Below, in pieces: positions 1 through 7,800 of a stretch of DNA of 13,823 nt (positions are counted from its first letter, which is position 1; every line of letters starts with the position of its first letter). The notes under the pieces are model-generated. The model searched no databases. It saw nothing but the letters and a program-made list of their open reading frames with translations, and was not told the DNA's origin. The position numbers were made by a program, and so were the translations under genes. This DNA is from Euryarchaeota archaeon UBA242 (GTDB taxonomy: Archaea > Thermoplasmatota > Poseidoniia > Poseidoniales > Poseidoniaceae), in the NCBI GenBank assembly GCA_002499015.1, contig DAJY01000006.1:13893-27715 (forward strand), given 5' to 3'.

Positions 1-593
1 TCTCTCACAGTTTTGTCAAGTCGAGGCACACACTCTACATTATGAGCGAATACTGAGAGTGGCGATTGAAGAAGTAATTGTGCCAATGCATCCATGTCTC
101 CTGCGAGGTCGGAACAAAGTAATTCCAAAGTAATATGTGGCTGAGCAAGATGAACTGCATCGATACATTTCTTGTAATGTTCAGCACCAGAATCGGGGAG
201 GTCATCTCTATTGACAACGGTGATAACGACATGTTTTAGATTCATTGAAGTAACTGCTTCAGCAAGATTTGTTGGTTCATCCACATCAAGAGGTGGTGGA
301 GTTTTGATAGTTCCAACTGCGCAGAAGCGGCAGCCACGAGTACATTCTTGTCCTGCTATCATGAATGTGGCATCACCGCTAGCCCAACAATCATGGATAT
401 TAGGGCAACGCGCTTCTTGGCAAACAGTATGTAATTTATTATCTGCAACCGCTGCTTTAGTTTCATTGAAAATGGCTTGCTGTTTGCCATTCGGTAATGA
501 AGTTCTAAACCACTCAGGCAATCTTTCACGTTTTGGTTTTTCCCGCAAAGCAGGAGCAATTGTTTGCGCCATAGGAAGTGGTTTGCCCGTCAT
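1..593 (-). CDS. lipA: Lipoyl synthase (radical SAM), C-terminus cut by window edge
   Basis: LipA inserts two sulfur atoms into the octanoyl group on lipoyl-carrier proteins of 2-oxoacid dehydrogenase or glycine cleavage complexes, using two [4Fe-4S] clusters and S-adenosylmethionine in the cytoplasm. Reading the minus strand from ATG at 593 gives 197 residues with no stop before the edge. The auxiliary-cluster motif C-x4-C-x5-C is at C58, C63 and C69 (CQEARCPNIHDC). The radical SAM motif C-x3-C-x2-C is at C84, C88 and C91 (CTRGCRFC). From memory the E. coli cysteines are C68, C73, C79, C94, C98 and C101, a constant offset of ten. Later segments VVITVVNRDDLPDSGAEHY and VFAHNVECVPRL also fit the family. 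About 100-120 C-terminal residues are missing. A GGGGGAG tract lies just upstream of ATG 593, which supports that start; ATG 572 is an in-frame alternative. The gene is divergent from the reductase at 729. Confidence 0.96.
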   Translation of the reverse strand, partial: MTGKPLPMAQTIAPALREKPKRERLPEWFRTSLPNGKQQAIFNETKAAVADNKLHTVCQEARCPNIHDCWASGDATFMIAGQECTRGCRFCAVGTIKTPPPLDVDEPTNLAEAVTSMNLKHVVITVVNRDDLPDSGAEHYKKCIDAVHLAQPHITLELLCSDLAGDMDALAQLLLQSPLSVFAHNVECVPRLDKTVR

Positions 594-647
594 TAATCTC
601 CCCCCTCACCCACTGCCACGATTCGCCTATCAAAAAGGTGTGTGGAG

Positions 648-664
648 GATTAGTTGGTCTAATC
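648..664. repeat. Short inverted repeat in divergent intergenic region
   Basis: The arms GATTAG (648-653) and CTAATC (659-664) are perfect complements around a 5-base spacer. The element sits between the divergent starts of lipA and the reductase gene, about 18 bp upstream of the TATA-like box at 682-691. That is where an operator could act on one or both genes. It could also be a chance palindrome in AT-rich DNA. The rest of 594-728 shows no coding signal. Confidence 0.35.
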
Positions 665-681
665 TATTCTCTCAAAGGGGA

Positions 682-691
682 ATTATATCAA
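682..691 (+). promoter_or_regulatory. Candidate TATA box for the reductase gene
   Basis: The sequence ATTATATCAA follows a purine-rich AAAGGGGA stretch that could serve as a TFB recognition element. Archaeal initiation normally occurs about 25 bp downstream of the TATA box, which would place the transcript start near 710-715 and give a very short leader to ATG 729. No Shine-Dalgarno sequence precedes ATG 729, which fits short-leader initiation. This is a position-based inference. Confidence 0.35.
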
Positions 692-728
692 ACAAGACTT
701 GAAAAGAGGAGTGCATTTTACGATTGAT

Positions 729-1475
729 ATGGCCAAGCCAGTCGCTATCATTACCGGTGGTGGAAAGAGAATCGGAGCGGCGATTTCTACCGCCTTTTTA
801 GAGATGGGCTGGCACGTCATTATTCATGTCAATAATAGTTTGCAAGAAGCACGACAATTAGTTGATATTTTCGAGCAAAAAACGGGGTCTAAATCATGTG
901 CGAAAATCATCGAAGCAGACTTCCAAGATGATGAACAATTAGAGCGCTTTATAGAGGAGATAATAACTTCAAAAAAAGTTATTGAAGCCAATGGAGTTTG
1001 TGCACTAATTCATAATGCTTCATTCTATAAACCAAAGGATGTAGCGGATATTTCTTTGAATGATTTGCGATTAATGAATCGGATTCACATTGAAGTTCCA
1101 TTCCTTTTAACTCAGGCATTAATACCACAAATAAAGTCAGTCAAAGGTAGTGTAATTGGAATAGTTGACACTTCATTAGGGCGTTCTTGGGTGGGTCTAT
1201 CTCACTATACTTCAAGCAAGGCTGGATTGCGTCAATTAATGATGAATTTTGCAGGAGAGTTAGCACCCGAAATACGAGTAAATTGTGTAGCACCTGGTGC
1301 AGTATTGGCTGCGGATTGGGAGGTGCCTCATTATGCTTCAATTATTGAAAAAGTTCCGCTCGGTAGGGGAGGTCAACCCGAGGATATTGCAAAGGCAATA
1401 TTGTTTCTCATCAACAGCCCTCACCTTTCAGGGCAAGTTGTCACCGTCGATGGCGGGTGGTCGCTAAATGAATAA
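729..1475 (+). CDS. Short-chain dehydrogenase/reductase, pteridine reductase (FolM/PTR1)-like
   Basis: This is a classical cytoplasmic SDR of 248 residues with an N-terminal Rossmann fold. The nucleotide-binding motif TGGGKRIG spans residues 9-16. The NAS motif is at N96-S98. The active-site Tyr and Lys are Y160 and K164 (YTSSK). The C-terminal part carries VNCVAPGA and a VDGGW ending. The usual catalytic Ser is replaced by Asp (D147, in GIVDTS), thirteen residues before the Tyr, as in PTR1 and E. coli FolM. The TGGGKRIG loop with Arg, IHNAS and RIHIEVPFLLTQAL also resemble FolM. A likely role is NAD(P)H-dependent reduction of dihydropterin or dihydrofolate, but the substrate is inferred. An in-frame TTG (699) and GTG (711) could extend the N-terminus. 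ATG 729 was chosen because homologues begin a few residues before the first beta strand. A generic SDR of unrelated substrate remains possible. Confidence 0.93.
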   Translation: MAKPVAIITGGGKRIGAAISTAFLEMGWHVIIHVNNSLQEARQLVDIFEQKTGSKSCAKIIEADFQDDEQLERFIEEIITSKKVIEANGVCALIHNASFYKPKDVADISLNDLRLMNRIHIEVPFLLTQALIPQIKSVKGSVIGIVDTSLGRSWVGLSHYTSSKAGLRQLMMNFAGELAPEIRVNCVAPGAVLAADWEVPHYASIIEKVPLGRGGQPEDIAKAILFLINSPHLSGQVVTVDGGWSLNE

Positions 1476-1503
1476 AAACCCCTTCTTTGATAATCGGTTA
1501 AAA
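1474..1503 (-). terminator. Candidate T-tract termination region after tRNA-Leu
   Basis: Read on the minus strand, the DNA immediately after the tRNA 3' end has a T4 run (1503-1500) and then GGGG followed by T5 (1478-1474). Archaeal RNA polymerase often terminates at short T-rich stretches without a hairpin. The second run overlaps the stop codon of the convergent reductase gene, so the two transcription units are separated by only 33 bp. Confidence 0.3.
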
Positions 1504-1508
1504 TAGAT

Positions 1509-1590
1509 GCAGGGGGTGGGATTCGAACCCACGAACCCATAAGGACCGGATCTTAAGCCCGGCGCCTTTGACCGCCTCAGCCACCCCTGC
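1509..1590 (-). tRNA. tRNA-Leu (anticodon UAA)
   Basis: The minus strand folds as a class II tRNA of 82 nt. The acceptor stem pairs GCAGGGG with CCCCTGC. The D-arm contains the conserved GGTCAAAGGC typical of Leu tRNAs. The anticodon stem CCGGG/TCCGG encloses the loop CTTAAGA, giving anticodon TAA at 1555-1553. A variable region of about 13 nt follows, then the T-arm GTGGG-TTCGAAT-CCCAC. No intron is present beside the anticodon and the 3' CCA is not encoded, as in many archaea. This tRNA decodes UUA, a common Leu codon in this AT-rich DNA. It is convergent with the reductase gene and divergent from the surface-protein gene at 1800. Confidence 0.95.
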
Positions 1591-1686
1591 GTAAACTGGT
1601 CGGGTCGCCTAGAGTCTTTCAATGATACTCTTTTTCTAAAAGCGATTGTGAGCATTATTCTGTTAATAATTTCACAAAAAATGTTG

Positions 1687-1710
1687 TTATAATCTGAGCA
1701 AATAATTATT
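1687..1710 (+). promoter_or_regulatory. Candidate promoter elements for the 1800-4730 gene
   Basis: Two TATA-like sequences lie in the AT-rich spacer: TTATAATC (1687-1694) and the perfect palindrome AATAATTATT (1701-1710). Either would start transcription about 25 bp downstream, near 1715-1735, leaving a leader of roughly 65-85 nt before the start codon. The remaining part of 1591-1799 shows no ORF; it must also hold the promoter of tRNA-Leu on the other strand, which I could not place with confidence. Confidence 0.3.
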
Positions 1711-1725
1711 GTTGAATAAATCAAT

Positions 1726-1740
1726 CCCCTCGTAGAGGGG
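1726..1740 (+). other. GC-rich hairpin in the leader of the surface-protein gene
   Basis: CCCCTC (1726-1731) and GAGGGG (1735-1740) form a perfect 6-bp stem with a GTA loop, conspicuous in an AT-rich spacer. It ends 59 bp before the ATG at 1800 and would sit at or near the 5' end of the transcript predicted from the upstream TATA-like boxes. It has no following T-run, so it is not an obvious terminator. A mRNA-stabilising stem or a protein-binding site is possible. Confidence 0.4.
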
Positions 1741-1799
1741 GGCGATTAGAGAGCAAATGATGCAAAACGGTTTAACCATCGGTTGAGCAGGCCGAGGGT

Positions 1800-4730
1800 A
1801 TGAACAAGATGCTGGCAAGCAAGAGAAGCGTAAATAGCATGCTTATCCCATTGATCCTTGTTGGCGTAATGATAGGTGCTCTTGCACCTCTTGCAATGTT
1901 CTCCAATGCCGATGCAAATGATGCAGTAATGGTATTAGAACCTAAATCTGAAGTTTCTAATGTAGGTGGCTCGATTGAATCTTATGACCTCTATTTGGAC
2001 GAGCCAATATCGGAAATTGGTGGAGATGGTTCAATTAACACTTTGCAACCTGATGGTGCGCATCAAGAAGAGAGTGCGTTAGGTGGTATTGAATTCCGTA
2101 GCAGTGAAATGATTAGTGATTTACAGGTTTTTGGACAAGGAAATGATAATCTTGTTGAATTGTCAATATATTTGCAATTCGAAGGTAGTTCGGGTTCAAC
2201 AGCAGATATAACATTCTCGTTGGAAGGAGGTGTTAGCGAATTTACTGAGACACTTGAACTTGATGATCCATGCCAAAGTTCAATTTTTGAATCCTGTTCA
2301 TGGACAAGCAATGAAGTTTTCTTTACGATTCCCACTTCTGGTTTCACAGTTCCTAATGGGAAACAATTGAAACTACGTGTCGATGCTCAAGCAACTTGTG
2401 AAGGTAGCGGTGGAATAGGGCAAGGTGGAGAGTGTGACGTACTGATTGCCTTTGGTGATATTGAAAATACCCAAGGATATTCAAAACTTGAAATTGATGC
2501 CAATGCACTTTCTGGTTCTGCGGTTAAAGTTCACAGTTGCCACGAAGATTATGGATGTGGATGGAGCGAGGAAGAAAAAATAGAATGGTCTCCAAATCAC
2601 CGTCCAGAGTACAGGGAAATGCATTTTTCAGTTGATGTAAGAGATGCATTTGGAAGGGATGACATTCAGAGTATAAGCTTGGTAATGAGTACTCCAAATG
2701 GGGCAACTTCTGTATTTGATAAGACCTTTACCGAAAATGATTTGAGATTAGATAATAATGGGCTTGTGGGCAATTTCACATGGACTTATGATGCGGGAAT
2801 GGCTGCAGGAGATTATCCACTATACTTAGAGATAAGCGATGTGCAAGGTCACAGTGTAATCTTTGAACACGGAGGAATTACAATGTTGGAACATGATGTA
2901 ACTCTCGGTTTATCAATTGATCAAGCCGATTCACTTCTTATCGCTCCAGGTCAAACTTCATATGTTGAATTTTTACTTGAGCATACTGGTTCAACAGCCT
3001 CTATTATTGAAGTCCAAATGGAGTTGGCATTTCCAGGGTTACCCTCTACTTGGTCTGAACCAGTATGGGACCAACCTGGTGGTTATACATTGAGTGGTGG
3101 AGGTGCATCAATCATTCCTATTCTCCAAATAGATGTCCCAGAAGATGATTTAGAAAATGCCCCTGATAAATTGAATATAGAGGCGAGAGCATACGCGCAA
3201 GTCGAAGGAATAACAGTTGAAGTTGCAATTAAAACACTGTATCTGAATATCTCAGAGGTCGGTGTGTTCTCGGCTCCGAGAATCTCAATTTTCGAAGATG
3301 TAGAGCATCAAAGGCAAATTGCAGATTCGACTAGGCCAGAGGCATATAATGACTCTATATCACACTATGTTGATGAGAGTGAAACAGGGATGTTCTTCAT
3401 AGATGTATTTAATTCTGGATTTGATGTTGATAATTTCCGCATCAGAGTTGTTGATTTCCCCGATGCCTGGCAATTTCGGTTATTTGATAATTCAACCGAA
3501 GAGGAATTGGCTGATGAAGGTATTTCTTCAGTAACACCTGATATTGGTTCTCATAAAACAATGATAATAAGGATGGAAGTCTATCCTCCAAGTGATAGAG
3601 AGTCTCAAGATATTGGATTGGTTAAAATGAAGATTAGTAGTTCGGGTGAGGCTGACTTGGAAACTGAAATCGGATTTACAGTGCACCGTACATTTGGCGT
3701 TCTTGTCGAAGTCATTGCGGATAGTGATAGCGGTACTTTGGCTCATGTAGGGCCGGTGGCGCCTGGTGGAAGCATGTGGTTTAACTTACGTATTACTGAC
3801 TCAAGTGATAACGGAGGATCTGAAACAACATGGAGAATCATTAAACCAGATGCTCTGTCGAGAAACACAGATACTAATCCTAATTATGCTAATTGGGATT
3901 ATTCTATTTCCAATGATACAATCAGCGATATAGTGGTAGTTACAACCTGGACTAATAGGTATGTAGATTTAAAATTAGATATCGGTTTACTGTCTGAAGT
4001 AGAAGCTGGTAACCATACTATTTACACCCGTATTGTCGAAGAAGGAGTAGATGCTGAAAGCGCCAGATACTTCGATTTGCCGGTGGTTATTGAAGTCCAG
4101 AAAGATGTTCGTGCAGGTCGTTTAGAAGTGACACAAAAAGGTAAGGAAACACGCTTTTCACCAGATGAAACAAGGAATATTGAATTTAAAATAGACAACC
4201 AAAACAATGTTCCTCTCGATGTGGTTATCACTCTGGATGAGCCCACTGGGTGGGAGGGAGTAATAAGAGCCTCATCCGATCAACTTGGAGGTCCATTCAT
4301 CATCCTAACCCTACCCGCATATTCAACTCGTGATTTCTCAGTGGAGATTACATCTCCTTCTCAACTGAAGAATAGTGGCAAAGTATCATTTACACTGACG
4401 ATGACTCCGATGGATGAGAATTCACCATATGATGGAGATTATACACAAATCAAAGAGGTTGTATTTCTGACTGAATGCAGCGGTATCTCTTGTATGTTTA
4501 ATGAAATAATTGATCCAGAGCCTTCAACAATAGCCATCATTATGGTGATAATTATTCTAGGACTATACAGTTTCTATAACAAGGCAAAGTTATCTGGCGA
4601 GGCAAAAGAATATGAATTCGATGAAGACTTTGAAGTTGTAACTATAGAGAATGCCTTAGAAGAAGAAATACAAATTGAAGTTGGAGAAGATGATGATTTA
4701 GAATTGCTCGACGAGTTGGAAGACCTCTAA
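1800..4730 (+). CDS. Large membrane-anchored surface protein with acidic cytoplasmic tail
   Basis: The protein has 976 residues. Residues 1-34 form a basic n-region and hydrophobic segment like a signal peptide, ending near NADA. The ectodomain is rich in short beta-strand patterns. Parts near residues 530-620 and 790-880 (beta-sandwich stretches with WQFRLFD and PTGWEGV) resemble the NEW3 / NPCBM-associated beta-sandwich type seen in archaeal surface proteins; this is a pattern judgement. Eight cysteines form four close pairs (C158/C166, C200/C212, C247/C253, C893/C898), consistent with extracellular disulfides. A single membrane helix spans about residues 909-930, followed by a cytoplasmic tail of some 45 residues dominated by Glu and Asp. 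There are six N-x-S/T sequons. ATG 1800 was chosen, with GAGG at 1794-1797; the short spacing also permits ATG 1809. No enzymatic motif was found and the function is unknown. It is co-oriented with the giant gene 129 bp downstream. Confidence 0.9.
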   Translation: MNKMLASKRSVNSMLIPLILVGVMIGALAPLAMFSNADANDAVMVLEPKSEVSNVGGSIESYDLYLDEPISEIGGDGSINTLQPDGAHQEESALGGIEFRSSEMISDLQVFGQGNDNLVELSIYLQFEGSSGSTADITFSLEGGVSEFTETLELDDPCQSSIFESCSWTSNEVFFTIPTSGFTVPNGKQLKLRVDAQATCEGSGGIGQGGECDVLIAFGDIENTQGYSKLEIDANALSGSAVKVHSCHEDYGCGWSEEEKIEWSPNHRPEYREMHFSVDVRDAFGRDDIQSISLVMSTPNGATSVFDKTFTENDLRLDNNGLVGNFTWTYDAGMAAGDYPLYLEISDVQGHSVIFEHGGITMLEHDVTLGLSIDQADSLLIAPGQTSYVEFLLEHTGSTASIIEVQMELAFPGLPSTWSEPVWDQPGGYTLSGGGASIIPILQIDVPEDDLENAPDKLNIEARAYAQVEGITVEVAIKTLYLNISEVGVFSAPRISIFEDVEHQRQIADSTRPEAYNDSISHYVDESETGMFFIDVFNSGFDVDNFRIRVVDFPDAWQFRLFDNSTEEELADEGISSVTPDIGSHKTMIIRMEVYPPSDRESQDIGLVKMKISSSGEADLETEIGFTVHRTFGVLVEVIADSDSGTLAHVGPVAPGGSMWFNLRITDSSDNGGSETTWRIIKPDALSRNTDTNPNYANWDYSISNDTISDIVVVTTWTNRYVDLKLDIGLLSEVEAGNHTIYTRIVEEGVDAESARYFDLPVVIEVQKDVRAGRLEVTQKGKETRFSPDETRNIEFKIDNQNNVPLDVVITLDEPTGWEGVIRASSDQLGGPFIILTLPAYSTRDFSVEITSPSQLKNSGKVSFTLTMTPMDENSPYDGDYTQIKEVVFLTECSGISCMFNEIIDPEPSTIAIIMVIIILGLYSFYNKAKLSGEAKEYEFDEDFEVVTIENALEEEIQIEVGEDDDLELLDELEDL

Positions 4731-4859
4731 AGCAACATTTGCCAATGAAATATTGACTACTTTTTATCAATTGGGTTAATCAGACCTCAGTCTATCGTTT
4801 TACTACCTGGTAATTCCATCTAAAAATGAGCATTGTATGAACAGCGCACCATTCCCCTT
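4731..4859 (+). promoter_or_regulatory. Intergenic spacer with T-tract and TATA-like sequence
   Basis: The spacer between the two surface-protein genes has T5 at 4761-4765, which could end the upstream transcript or, as TTTTTATC, act as a TATA box, and TAAAAAT at 4821-4827, which is placed like a TATA box for a short leader. The downstream gene may therefore have its own promoter, but readthrough from the upstream gene is equally possible. No ORF or RNA gene is seen here. Confidence 0.25.
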
Positions 4860-7800
4860 ATGAGGCAAAACAACAACCCGAGGTTAGTGAAAACTATGCG
4901 CAAGTATTCCCCCCCCGCTTTGGCGCGCCCAGGATTGCAGATTTTGAAGCATCGCGATGCTATCAAATCACTCTCATTAGTGATGCTAATGTTGCTGTCT
5001 ACATTCGCAACAATTGATTTTTATTCTTACAGTGCTCTAGCAGCATCGGACCAAGATGGTGATGGTTTGACATATGGTCTTGAATATTTGATGAATACTC
5101 AACCTAATGACCCAGATTCAGATAATGACGGTCTTCCTGATGGTTGGGAATGGCAATATGGACTGAATCCATTATCAAGTCAAGGAATAGATGGAGCCAC
5201 AGGCGACCCCGATGGCGATAGTATGACTAATTTGATGGAATACAACTACCTAATTCCTAGCGGCTGGGATTCAACTACTACTGCAAATCTTCTCGATAAA
5301 GGAGTTTGGTGGAATGGTACTGTTCCAGTAAACAACTGGGATGAAGAAAACGCAATGCAATACACAAGAGTTGCTTGTGGAGGCAGCGGAACTGATGGAA
5401 CTGGCTCTGTAATTTTGTGCGATGAAGATCCTGTTGGAAATATTTGTGCGAATGGATTTGATGATGATAAAGATGGATTCGTTGATTCAGCAGATCCGGA
5501 TAATGATGGTGACTTAGACTGTTCAAGCAATGATGACGATGGCGACGGAGTCGCTGATGAAGACGTTGCTGGATGGGATACTGATGGAGATGGAATGCCA
5601 GATGGTTGGGAAGCAGCAAACGGTTTGAATGCCACCCAAGCATCTAACATGGATGGGGCAAACGGAGACCCTGATGGCGATGGACTAACCAATTTAATGG
5701 AATATGTCAATCCTTCTTGGACTACTATGTGCGGTACATCACCTTGTTTCCGCAACGGTCCAAATGGTATAGTAACTGAAACGATTTCCCCTTGTAACCC
5801 TGCTCAAGGAATTGGGCCTGGTGCCTGTGCAACTATTACTGCAGAGGTTGATGGAATAATGTCTACCAACCCACAAAAAGCAGATACGGATGGAGATGGG
5901 CTAAACGATTCTTACGAAGCATTGACACTATTGACAGACCCTACTTCTGCAGATACTGATAACGATGGAATCGATGATGGAGTAGAAGTCAATGGTGCTT
6001 ATGGGAATCCACCTCAAGCGAGCGACCCTCGAAATAACAATACCGATGGCGATGCATTTGATGATGGTGCGGAAGATTTGAACGGCAACGGTATAATGGA
6101 TGCTGGAGAAACTGACCCGACTCGTCGTGAAGACTCAGGCGATGCAGATGGTGATGGAATTCAAAATTGGGAAGAAAACCTTTCTTGTACTACTTGGGAT
6201 GTTGCAGATACTGATTTCGGTGGAATAAATGATGGGGATGAACGAAATGTTTCTCACGGAACAGACCCTTGTGATTCAATTATAAACTATTCAACACCAC
6301 TTGTTTCATGGAATAGTGGAACAAGTCAACTAACTGTTAGTGATGGCTCAGGATTCAATCCTTCAGGGGGTGTTGGATGGTATAATGCCTCGGGAACGAC
6401 TAGTTCGTTCGCCTATGCGGCCGTTGTCAACAATGTAATCCAAGGAGTATCGATAGGACCTGGTTTAGGTGTGGCAACCGTAGAGAACCGTAACGGTTCT
6501 TTCTGTCATTATAGCGCAACACAAGCAGGAACAATATTAACGACTGGTAATTATTGTGATGATGACTATACTGATTCAGATGGTGATGGACTGGCTGATT
6601 GGCAAGAGTTACTTGCAACATTTGGATGGTTTTCAAATCCTTCATTATCCGATACTGATGGTGACGGAGTCAATGATTATGATGAGGTTCGCAGAGATGG
6701 AACAGATCCAACACAACCTTGTTCCAATCTACTAGATGACGACCTCGACGGTCTAAACAATTATTTTGAAGTGACCACTGGTTGTGATTTGTCTTGGATA
6801 GGAATTTCAAACGGCTCACAAGACGTTTGGATTACAGATATTTCTACTGCTGACACCGATGGTGGTGGCGTTGATGATACTTCGGAATACTTTGATGGTA
6901 CAAATCCAGAAAATGACCCGAGTGACGATTTACTGCCTGATGACTTTGATGGTGATGGAATTCCTGATGCAATAGAAAACCAAACTGGAACAGATTGGAC
7001 CAACCCAGATACAGATGGTGGAGGAATGTTAGATGGAGATGAATGTCCGATACAGTTTTGGTTTGTAAATTGTGTAGGGGCACCATTCAATCCATGGGAC
7101 CCAACAGATGATACAATTTCAAACGAAGTAGTATTTTGGGCGAATAACACAACAGGTGCTGTAGATGTTTTCATGATGCACCGATGGAGACAAACCACTA
7201 ACGATTTCTATACCGGTACGACATATGCGCATCTAGGAACGGTTCATCCAAGTGCAGTTATCAATTTACCCACTACTAACAAGACAGATCTCGGTGATTT
7301 AACCTTCGCAAATGATACTATTCTGTGGACAGTTCAAATGAATAATCCAATAATGAATGGAGCAGTACCGATGCCAGATTCATGGACTGAACTTTCATTC
7401 TGGGCTGATGCTATTGCTTCCTTAGATGTGTCAAACGACACCTATTTGGTTACAGTTAATCCAGGGCCAATCAGCGAATTATGGGTCAACAATTCAGAGT
7501 ATTACTTCGATTGGGATAACAACTCAGCTTCCTCTATTGCCAGTCCAGGGTTTGCCTATGAATTAGCATTAGACTCGAGTTTCAAAGACCTAAATCATAC
7601 GAATTCCGGTGTTTTCAATATTACAAATGCTATAATCAATGATGCAGGAGCAACAGATGCTTATTCCAAGGCATCTGCAATTTCAGATTTCTTAATCAAT
7701 GGTAACTTAACCACCGAATTCAAAAGGAATTACAATGGTTCAGGCGCTCCAAGCGAAGAGGATTTGACAAATATTCTGGTTGGATTTGCATTAGAAGGAA

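Larger units (their letters stand above)
5049..7043 (+). repeat. Array of about 18 Asp-rich (DxDxDG) calcium-binding repeats
   Basis: The encoded region D64-E728 of the giant protein repeats the core DxDxDG followed by a short hydrophobic and acidic segment, for example DTDGDGMPDGWE, DTDGDGLNDSYE, DADGDGIQNWEE, DSDGDGLADWQE and DTDGDGVNDYDE. Such repeats resemble bacterial and thrombospondin type 3 calcium-binding repeats. Spacing is irregular, with inserts carrying paired cysteines (for example CGTSPC), unlike a strict minisatellite. Three copies have Gly where the third Asp is expected (DTDFGG, DTDGGG twice), and may bind calcium weakly. The likely role is calcium-dependent rigidity of the N-terminal region outside the cell. 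Confidence 0.88.

Noticed and set aside
211..702. 163-codon plus-strand ORF
   Set aside because: It is antisense to lipA, whose six cluster cysteines and conserved blocks leave no doubt about the coding strand; the plus-strand translation has no recognisable motif.
699..728. TTG 699 or GTG 711 as start of the reductase
   Set aside because: The ten or six added residues precede the normal SDR N-terminus, and the purine-rich AGAGGA abuts the GTG with no spacing; they remain possible.
1464..1724. 86-codon minus-strand ORF
   Set aside because: It runs through the tRNA-Leu gene and the AT-rich spacer, and has no protein-like features.
1726..1740. Hairpin as a factor-independent terminator
   Set aside because: There is no T-run after the stem, and no plus-strand gene ends just upstream of it.
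4833..4859. TTG 4833 as start of the giant gene
   Set aside because: There is no Shine-Dalgarno sequence, and ATG 4860 and ATG 4896 both keep the complete signal peptide; it cannot be excluded.
5246..5755. 169- and 121-codon minus-strand ORFs rich in Ser/Pro or His/Leu
   Set aside because: They are the complement of the GAT/GGT-rich codons of the calcium repeats, which keep stops out of the antisense frames.
5049..7043. Repetitive GATGGTGATGGA-type DNA considered as CRISPR or minisatellite
   Set aside because: Spacing is irregular, units vary at the DNA level, and the repeats stay in frame and encode DxDxDG motifs.
5049..7043. Dockerin domains
   Set aside because: Dockerins are two duplicated EF-like segments of about 22 residues with defined recognition positions; here there are about 18 irregular repeats without that pairing.
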